Origin: Boswellia sacra
Taxonomy: Eukaryota; Streptophyta; Magnoliopsida; Sapindales; Burseraceae
Direction of reading: 5' to 3'
Assembly: GCA_013180625.2 (NCBI GenBank)
Contig: SNVD02013915.1
Coordinates: 789,176 to 853,175, forward strand
Length of the DNA stretch: 64,000 nucleotides
Position numbers and translations under genes: made by a program. A model generated the notes under the pieces. It was given only the letters and a program-made list of their open reading frames with translations, had not been told where the DNA came from and did no database searches. This document shows positions 57,442-64,000 of the stretch, in pieces (within the stretch, counting starts at the first letter, position 1; the number at the start of each line of letters is the position of its first letter).

Positions 57442-58579
57442 AATGGCTTCCAGTTCCTCTAAGCCATACATGCTGGGTCAAGATGCCTTTGAAAGAAGAC
57501 AGGAAGGTCTCAGAAAGAGAAAACTTCCTCAAACTCTTGAAGATTACAAAGGCAAAACAATAATGGAACCACCAGGTCTAACAAAAATGAAAGGAACAGA
57601 ATTCCTTTATGATCTTCCATCATTCTGTTCTCTTTTGCCTCCAGAAATCAAAACAGATATTGAAGATCGGGTGTTTTATGCTCGTGACTATCCAGAAACA
57701 TCAGATAAAACTTTTGGAAGAACATGGGATCTTTTATATCAATGCATGATGAGTCCTAGCACAGAAGAAAGGAGATTCCAATTGCTTTCTCCTTCACCAA
57801 ATCCAGATCAAATTTTTGAGACGGTCTACCAGATCTCTCCAAATTTTCATGTGGTCCATGATGAAGACACAAATTGGGGTCATTCCGTCATACCTGAAGC
57901 TTCTTCTCTAGGATACTATTCCTATTGGCTATTGTTCAACCTATATCCAATAGCGATGGTATTTGATCCTGTAATAATTCACAGGAGCAGAAGGTATAAT
58001 CCTAAACGATGGTTTGATCGGATGTTCTCTCCAATCTTTGAAGATCTCTTAACGCTTACGCTCAAAGGTGGATTTCAAATTGTCCACAAGATGATAGTAA
58101 TTTTTCAGTTAAGCGATATATGGGGAAGAACAAGAGAGCCATTTATTGAGCCAATTATCCATGATCATATGAGTGATGATATCCAGACGTGTTGGGAAGG
58201 ATGTTTGCACGCAAGAAAGAGATTGGCAGAAGTCTATCAAATGCCGTTACTATACTGTACTCACAGTCCTGTCTCAGACAATGTCCTCAATTCACCAGAT
58301 CTCTTCTATAAAGAAAGGATAAAAAGTCTAGAGCTCGTAAATGACAGTTCTGAAGATGAGTCGATTCAAGAATATCGGCATGATTACCATGAATGGCTTC
58401 GCAAGCAAGGAAGAGCCAATGAGATTCAGAATCCTTCACCACCATGGGAAGATCTTGACGAAGGATGGGAAGATTGGCCACAGCCACAACTGCCTAACGA
58501 ACCAGTTGATCCACAACTTCCACCAATCAATCAAGTTTCATGGCAGGATGATTTCTTCTTCGACAATGATGAAGATTAA
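57442..58579 (+). CDS. viral 3' coding region of unknown function, fused to RNase H frame
   Basis: From MASSSSKPYMLGQDAFERRQ to FFFDNDED the frame is open and continuous with the RNase H frame upstream, with no stop between them. It could be a C-terminal polyprotein domain or a separate ORF started at the ATG at 57442. The reverse copy at 51507-52631 is nearly identical. No recognised domain is seen. Tyr/Phe/Trp-rich globular segments are followed by a helical stretch (CWEGCLHARKRLAEVYQM) and an acidic tail. This region is intact, but its expression in the integrated state is doubtful. Confidence 0.75.
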
Positions 58580-58970
58580 AGCGGAAGCAAAGTGGACCCG
58601 TCAGCGGAAGCAATGGTGAATAGACATGATGTGACTTGATGTGACATAAAGCAATAAAGCATGAGTTGAGTCATGCTAGTGTAATGATGTTGTATTGTCT
58701 TTATGTGTGAGTCATGTAGTGAGGTGTCCAGTGTAATGAAGATAATGATAAGGTGTGAGTTGTAAAGTAGTGTAAACGTGTAAAGGAGATTCCTTAGAGA
58801 TAAGGAAGCATCCTAGCATAGTATCCTGGCTTGGCCTATATAAAGGATACTTGGGCTTTGTATGGGGACACGGAATACTAGCCGAGTCTCTCGTGTGTCT
58901 ATCCCTTGTGTAATCACTTTCTCTAAGTAATGGAATCAGAGCTTGTACTCTGAGCCTCGTAGTATTAATG
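58580..58970 (+). promoter_or_regulatory. viral intergenic promoter, main copy
   Basis: Follows the 3' coding region. Short direct repeats of tgatgtgac open it. A TATA box, tatataaa, lies at 58837-58844, and the transcribed part (acacggaatactagccgagt, then tctcgtgtgtctatccc) follows. It ends at tagtattaatgg, just before the full primer-binding site would occur, where a reverse leader segment is joined. Confidence 0.85.
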
Positions 58971-59585
58971 GGAGAATATAGATATAACTTTTCTTGTGGA
59001 TATTAGCTCTTTTTCTCACGCCACCTTGGCTTTCTTTTCGAGCATTCACACCACAATAGAAAAGTATCCTCAATCTATATTTCTTCACTCTGGATAGCCT
59101 TAACTGAATCACAACTTCTAACTCAGACATTCATAAGATATCAAAATGATAAAATTCAACCGACGGCAGGGCCGAACTGAGAGAACTTTATTATTTTGAA
59201 CCTTAGACTTCAACTCCTTTTGGGAGGATAGGCTCTGATACCATTAATACTACGAGGCTCAGAGTACAAGCTCTGATTCCATTACTAGAGAAAGTGATTA
59301 CACAAGGGATAGACACACGAGAGACTCGGCTCGTATTCTGTGTCCCCATACAAAGCCCAAGTATCCTTTATATAGGCCGAGCCAGGATACTATGCTAGGA
59401 TGCTTCCTTATCTCTAAGGAATCTCCTTTACACGTTTACACTACTTTACAACTCACACCTTATCATTATCATCATTACACTAGACACCTCACTACATGAC
59501 TCACACATAAAGACAATACAACATCATTACACTATCATGACTCAACTCATGCTTTATTGCTTTATGTCACATCAAGTCACATCAT

Positions 59586-59588
<3 letters not shown>
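58971..59588 (-). other. reverse viral leader, primer site and intergenic region
   Basis: One contiguous reverse piece: leader (58971-59228), primer site as ggctctgatacca (59229-59243), then intergenic region to gtcacatcatgt at 59588. With 58622-58970 it forms a large inverted repeat of the intergenic region separated by about 280 bases. Confidence 0.88.

Positions 59589-59630
<42 letters not shown>
59589..59630. repeat. (TA)n at right edge of viral locus
   Basis: About 40 bases of pure TA repeat directly follow the last viral base. Confidence 0.9.
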
Positions 59631-59634
<4 letters not shown>

Positions 59635-61084
59635 TTTACAATTTTTATATGGATGATTATTTAGAAATATGCTTATTTACAATTTTTACATGAAGTAATG
59701 TATTGCCACTACTAATGTATTATAGCCAAATACTTTGAAATAACATTTTTAGACGGTCATTATTTTATAGAGAAAAGTAAAAACGAGAAAGAAGATTCTA
59801 TTAGTAGCATTCTAACACATCTTTGTTTATATTGGATACAAGTTTATTAAATACAATTTCATCTCCGAGGTTTCAAAAATATAAATTAATATTCTTTATA
59901 ATTCAACCTTAAATTCAATAAGTGCAAACACACACACACACACACACAAACACGCATCCCTCTTTAAAAGAAAAATCATATGAATTTATTTAGAATCTAT
60001 AATTACAAAAATTTGTATTTTAATTAAAAAATCAATAGAAAAATCATGAAAGCTTTTCATTTTAAAGATTTCTAGTTAATGGAAAATAATTTTAATATGA
60101 ACAATCATAAATTTTTTTAAGAAAATATAGAATATCATAAATATTTATTATCATATCACATATATGTTTATATTGTTTTGTAAATTTTAAGTATTATTTT
60201 CTATAAAAGGAGGGAAGGGCGGTTGTTCAATTTTTAAAAGTGGTATGCCTAATATTTTCTGTTAGATATGGTTTTCCATTTTAAAGCCTAGAAGATGACC
60301 TATGAAGCCCAAACAACAGGATCCAACCCAAACACGAAACAAAGAAAAGAAGCCCATTGAATCCAAGAGGCTGACAACTGTAAACCCAAGGGAAGAATCC
60401 AACCCAATTGGTTTCACTTACACCAATAAGTTATAAGACTTCGTCAAAGCCACAAGCCAAGGAAATGATGCCACCTAGGAGAATGATGCAGTCCATGAAT
60501 CACAAATCTCTACCAAAGGGGAACCAAATCAAGGGCATGATCCCACCTGATCTTACATGCGCCACCACGGAAACACATCTACAAGCTACTTCACTTAACT
60601 AAACATTTCTTGTTATTTACCAACTAAACTAATGTGAAATGACAATTACATGCCACTAGCACCATGAAATAAGGGCCAAGTAGCAAACCCACTTACAAAT
60701 ACTCCATCTATGGGAAGCTGGCAATAAGATATTTGAGACAACTCAATTCAGTTCAACTTTTGCTCCATGCAAACACTATTGACTTGAGCATCAAAGTAGG
60801 CAAGATAGCCAATCCCATTGACACCACTTGCAAAAAGCAGTTTCCTTGTTTGATAGGAAAATGAGACAAATTTTTATGATTGAAGGAAGGCTTGAACCAA
60901 CATTTTTGTATTGTTTTGTAAGAAATTTAGGCCTACAAATTTCTATATAAACATGTTACATTTATTATAGGTTGAATTTCATACTAAGAGATATTATTGT
61001 ATAGATCTAAAACTTGATATAGTAAAGTATATTTAAGGCAAACCTTAGAGATGTTATTGTTATTAGCCTCAATAACAATTAGCA
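59631..61084. other. intergenic stretch, no supported gene
   Basis: AT-rich, with a (CA)n tract at about 59929-59950. A less AT-rich patch at 60260-60960 starts TGTTAGATATGG and has a TATA-like ctatataaac near 60943, so it could be a solo LTR. I found no matching end or duplication to prove it. Confidence 0.4.
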
Positions 61085-62110
61085 AAACAAAGCAACTATA
61101 ATAAAGTTAGGTGAATTGTTAAAGAAGGAACCATCGTTGAAACTTGATGTAATATAAAATATGTATTATAGTAAGTATAAGTTGTAAAATAGATCCCTCT
61201 GAGATAAAGTTAGAGATAAAGTTTGAGCTTTATGATATAACATAAAAATTATATTATTGTAGTGTGAATTATAAAGTAGATTCCTTATAGATAAGGTGCG
61301 AGCAGTAAGATAAGATTATAATATCCCTTGTTCTAAATTATCCACCATATTATGGTGATTCAATAATGCTAGACTTACAAACGTCATACAACTTAAATTC
61401 TACAATTTGATGTGACAATTTAAGTGGCAAATTCTTATTGGAGATGTAATTTCTCTCATTTATTTTTGTTTTTTTCTCTTCTAGTGAATTTTTGCTACAT
61501 AGACTGCCACAATCAGATTGTAGAATTTAGGTTGTATGATAGTTGTAAGTCTAGCATTACTAATAGTGATTTTCCAACTACGAGATATATGGGGAAGATC
61601 AAGACTATCTCTAATATAGGTCACCAAGCATGATCACATATGAGATGATGATATTTACACTATTTTAAAGGGATGTCTTCATGCTATAAAAAGCTTTATC
61701 ACAAATATACCTAATAGAGCCTATGTATGACACTCATGTTCCTATAGAAGCTAGTATCATCAACACTCCATATCTCTATCACAGAAAACAAATATGATTC
61801 CTCAAGCTTCATAATAGTGATGAATATCAAATAGATATGGAAGGATATTATCATGAGTAGCTTAGAAGATAGGGACAACAAGATGAAATTGCAGAAGTTG
61901 CATCACCTCTGGGAGATCAATAAGAAGATTGGCCTCAACAAATTTTCATTTAGTGCCTTGGTATGAAGATTTTTCAAATACTAGTGCTAATTAACATAAA
62001 GTAAGCGTAGTGGACTCCATCAATGGAAACATTAGTGAAATATAATGTGAAATAAAATATGTATTATTATTGTATGAGTTGAAAAATAGATTCCTTATAT
62101 ATCATATTAT
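61085..62110 (+). pseudogene. old relic of a related pararetrovirus
   Basis: Heavily decayed intergenic-like sequence (gattccttatagataaggtg, 61267-61290, cf. gattccttagagataaggaa in the young locus) flanks pieces of the 3' coding region: agatatatggggaagatcaa (61581) and atgatcacatatgagatgatga (61630), with matches to 58115-58180. A tail, ggatattatcatgagtag and agaagattggcctcaaca, follows. Stops and indels are frequent throughout. Divergence from the 48942-59588 locus is large, so this is a separate and much older integration, or one of a different virus species. A second diverged intergenic piece lies at about 62030-62100. Confidence 0.75.
61364..61567. mobile_element. MITE-like inverted repeat in the old viral relic
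   Basis: The ~55-bp arms are atgctagacttacaaacgtc at 61366 and, as reverse complement from 61560, atgctagacttacaactatc. They continue as caacttaaattctacaat / caacctaaattctacaat. Possible target copies ggtgatt and agtgatt flank it. The taatgcta terminus resembles the MITE at 12418-12631. The short ORF at 61424-61633 spans this structure and is not a gene. Confidence 0.65.
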
Positions 62111-62151
62111 CCTATATAAAATAAAAGAGATTAGGAAAATATCAATTTTAA

Positions 62152-62970
62152 TGTTTTTATCACATGATGACAAATTAAATTACTCATGTGCAATGCACAT
62201 GCCATATGTGCCACATGTGGAACCAACACTTTTTAACTAGAATAGGATAAGTTTGGATTTGGTATCCTAGTTGAATAGCAAGTTTTATATTTGCTTAATT
62301 ATCTCTTATTATATTAGGATATTATTTTTAGTTTGCTTAGGAGAGTATATTATTGCTTCCTATAATGTTTGATTATTATCCAAACTTTTCCTATGAGTTT
62401 TATTGAGATTCTACATGATCATGATAAGGATTGCAATTGATATCAAATACTGTATAAAGCTATCTTCATAGCTTTTGAAGTAAGACAGTCAACGCATTCA
62501 AGGCAAATTGAGAGAGAGCAAGCAAGAGCAAGTTTGAGTGCATCTTTTATTTGTCTTTTATGTCTTGCATAAAGCTTTAGGCTTTGGTTAATTATTATAG
62601 ATCCTGTGAGCTTAAGGGAGTTGAGTAATCACATGTGTCTGTACCAGTTACGAGTGTTATATTATTCTTAATTGTGTTTAGTTAAGATAGTTGTGACGAA
62701 AAAAGAGCAGCATTAGAAGAGTCTATGAAGGACTATGATTGTGATCAAGATCAATCAAGTTTACATAGATTAGGTTAGGGAGTGAGTGAGTGTCTACCAC
62801 TGTAAAAAGTCCCAAGTCGAATGTAAACACATATAACATAGTGGATTGCAACTCTTGTTACCTATGGATGTAGGTTGCTTATAACCTAACCACGTAAAAA
62901 TCATGTTCTGATTTACGTTACTGTTTTCAGTTATATTATTCGTAACTTCCACACATTACAAAAACTTCCA
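62152..62970 (+). repeat. 5' LTR of a third Sirevirus-like element
   Basis: Starts near TGTTTTTATCACATGATGAC and ends CTTCCA before the primer site. It shares the order of features of the 24380 LTR: a TATA-like ctgtataaagc near 62451, gagagtgag-type strings, and tggatgtaggttgcttataa followed by cctaaccacgtaaa near its end. The start is approximate. Confidence 0.7.
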
Positions 62971-62985
62971 ATTGGTATCAAAGAA
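62971..62985 (+). other. primer-binding site
   Basis: attggtatcaaagaa follows the LTR. TGGTATCAAAG matches the Met-tRNA-type site with one change. Confidence 0.7.
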
Positions 62986-63028
62986 TGTACACTAACATAC
63001 TAGTGTAGATCATATATTTTTTGTAGGT

Positions 63029-64000
63029 ATGGAAGGATTTCGGAGTAGAGGATCGATCACTCAACCACCGTTACTTGAAGATGCAAACTATGCATATTGG
63101 AAAGTCAAGATGAGAGCTTTTGTCAAATCAATTGATGAAAGAGTGTAGACAAGCATTGTGCATGGCTGGACACCCGTAACAAAAACCAATAAGGTTGGAC
63201 AGTAGATTGAGAAATCACAGAATGAGTGAAATGAAGCTGAATATCGATTACCTAGATGGAATTCCAAAGGCATCAATGCTATTTTCAATGTTGTCAGCCT
63301 TCAATAGTTTGGATTTATTTCAAAGTGTACCATTGCAAAAGAAGATTGGGATATCCTTGAGGTAAAGAATGAAGTACTCAAAGGATTAAAGAATCTAAGT
63401 TGCTTACTTTGACTTCTAAATTTGAGAACTCAGTTATGCATGAAGAAGAAAACATTAGTGATTTTCATACTAGACTTTGTGAAATTACTAACTCTGTTTA
63501 TATGCTTGGTGTGGAATATACTGAGGCTAAAAATTGTTGGTAAGATACTTAGATCTTTACCAGAAAAATTTCAGCCTAAGGTCACAGCTATCAAAGAAAG
63601 CAATAATATGAAATCGTTGCGAGGTGATGAGTTGATTGGTTTTCTTCAAGCATATGAGATGGGTTTAAAGTCAAGAAAAAGGGAAAAGAGTGTTGCCTTT
63701 GTTACTTCTTTAGAAAATAGAGAAAAAGATGACAAAAATCTTGATGATTCTGATGATGAACTTGCTCATTTGACAAAGAACTTTGTCAAATACATGAAGA
63801 AAAATCTCAAGAAGAAAAATACAAAGACCTTTGATGTTAAAAAATTTCTTAAAGAGCCTGCAAAGAAAAATCAAGAGAAGAGTGAGAGCAAAGGTCAAAT
63901 TCAATGTTATGAATGCAAGGGATTTAGGCATATTCAATCTGAATGTCCTAATTACAAGAAGAGAAAGAGCTTATGTGTAACATGGAGTGATGATGACTCA
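63029..64000 (+). pseudogene. Sirevirus-like gag, cut by window end
   Basis: Starts MEGFRSRGSITQPPLLEDAN. It follows the gag at 25348 closely in layout: AYWKVKMRAFVKSIDERV, KFQPKVTAIKESNN, DELIGFLQAYEMGLKS, a Lys-rich region, then the knuckle CYECKGFRHIQSEC and VTWSDDDS at the window edge. It keeps all Cys/His ligands of the knuckle. In-frame stops occur at VTS-, GQ- and SLQ-type positions (three TAG, one TGA, 63146-63310), and frameshifts lie near 63370 and 63530. The rest of the element lies beyond the window. Confidence 0.85.

Larger units (their letters stand above)
48942..59588. other. endogenous pararetrovirus (Caulimoviridae) locus, rearranged
   Basis: At least eight segments of one viral genome are joined in both orientations: 48942-49856 (-), 49857-50710 (+), 50711-50888 (+), 50889-51130 (-), 51131-52631 (-), 52632-52665 (-), ~52677-58970 (+) and 58971-59588 (-). 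Together they hold movement-protein, coat-protein/zinc-knuckle, protease, RT and RNase H coding regions, an extra C-terminal region, the intergenic promoter and a Met-tRNA primer site. There are no LTRs, integrase or target duplication. The gene order and extra 3' coding region suggest the endogenous Florendovirus group. The family is certain; the genus is an inference. Confidence 0.92.

Noticed and set aside
48942..59588. Interpretation as a Ty3-gypsy element
   Set aside because: The RT/RNase H order would fit, but there is no integrase and there are no LTRs. A 30K movement domain, the intergenic promoter and the primer site after it identify a caulimovirid.

Overview
This window looks like nuclear DNA of a flowering plant, most likely a eudicot. 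It is AT-rich, has GT-AG introns, and is packed with plant transposable-element families: MULE, CACTA, a hAT-like insertion, Ty1-copia of two lineages, and an endogenous pararetrovirus of the Caulimoviridae. I see no bacterial operons, rRNA, tRNA or CRISPR. No intact host gene is evident. The only host-type gene I recognise is a decayed fragment of a protein phosphatase 2A catalytic subunit (40466-41566).

Layout. 1-6093: AT-rich sequence with a truncated CACTA-type end (1244 on), two short tandem duplications and a GAA run. 6094-12075: a complete Mutator-like element with ~130-bp terminal inverted repeats and an 11-bp near-perfect target duplication. It carries a GRF-type zinc-finger ORF on + (intact) and a spliced MURA transposase on - (three in-frame TAG codons), arranged convergently. 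12418-12631: a MULE-type MITE with a perfect 9-bp target duplication. 13649-18320: one possible exon, then a degenerate ~170-bp monomer array, part of which is tandemly duplicated as two ~1.34-kb units.

19290-39621: one old Ty1-copia element split by three later insertions. These are a 4.4-kb non-autonomous CACTA element made of GCGACG/GCGAGG hairpin repeats (19812-24178, TSD TTA), an 8.7-kb Sirevirus-like copia element with ~0.9-kb LTRs and an extra 3' ORF (24380-33107, TSD TATTC), and a ~2.2-kb hAT-like insertion (33608-35849). The split gag reading is interrupted and resumes at each junction, which proves the nesting. 40466-41566: PP2Ac pseudogene. 42313-48015: a second, reverse-oriented, 5'-truncated Sirevirus-like copy that also has the extra ORF.

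48942-59588: an endogenous caulimovirid locus built from at least eight segments in both orientations, with (TA)n on both sides. One + segment (52677-58970) is nearly a whole genome: movement protein, coat protein with CCHC knuckle, aspartic protease, reverse transcriptase, RNase H and a C-terminal region of unknown function. It is broken by one stop and two frameshifts. About 1.5 kb downstream lies a much older relic of a related virus (61085-62110) interrupted by a MITE-like inverted repeat. The window ends in the LTR and gag of a third Sirevirus-like element (62152-64000).

The genes act as separate selfish elements rather than one pathway. The most interesting structures are the rearranged viral locus in a TA microsatellite, the convergent two-gene MULE with its GRF/transmembrane protein, and the downstream extra ORF shared by the Sirevirus-like copies.
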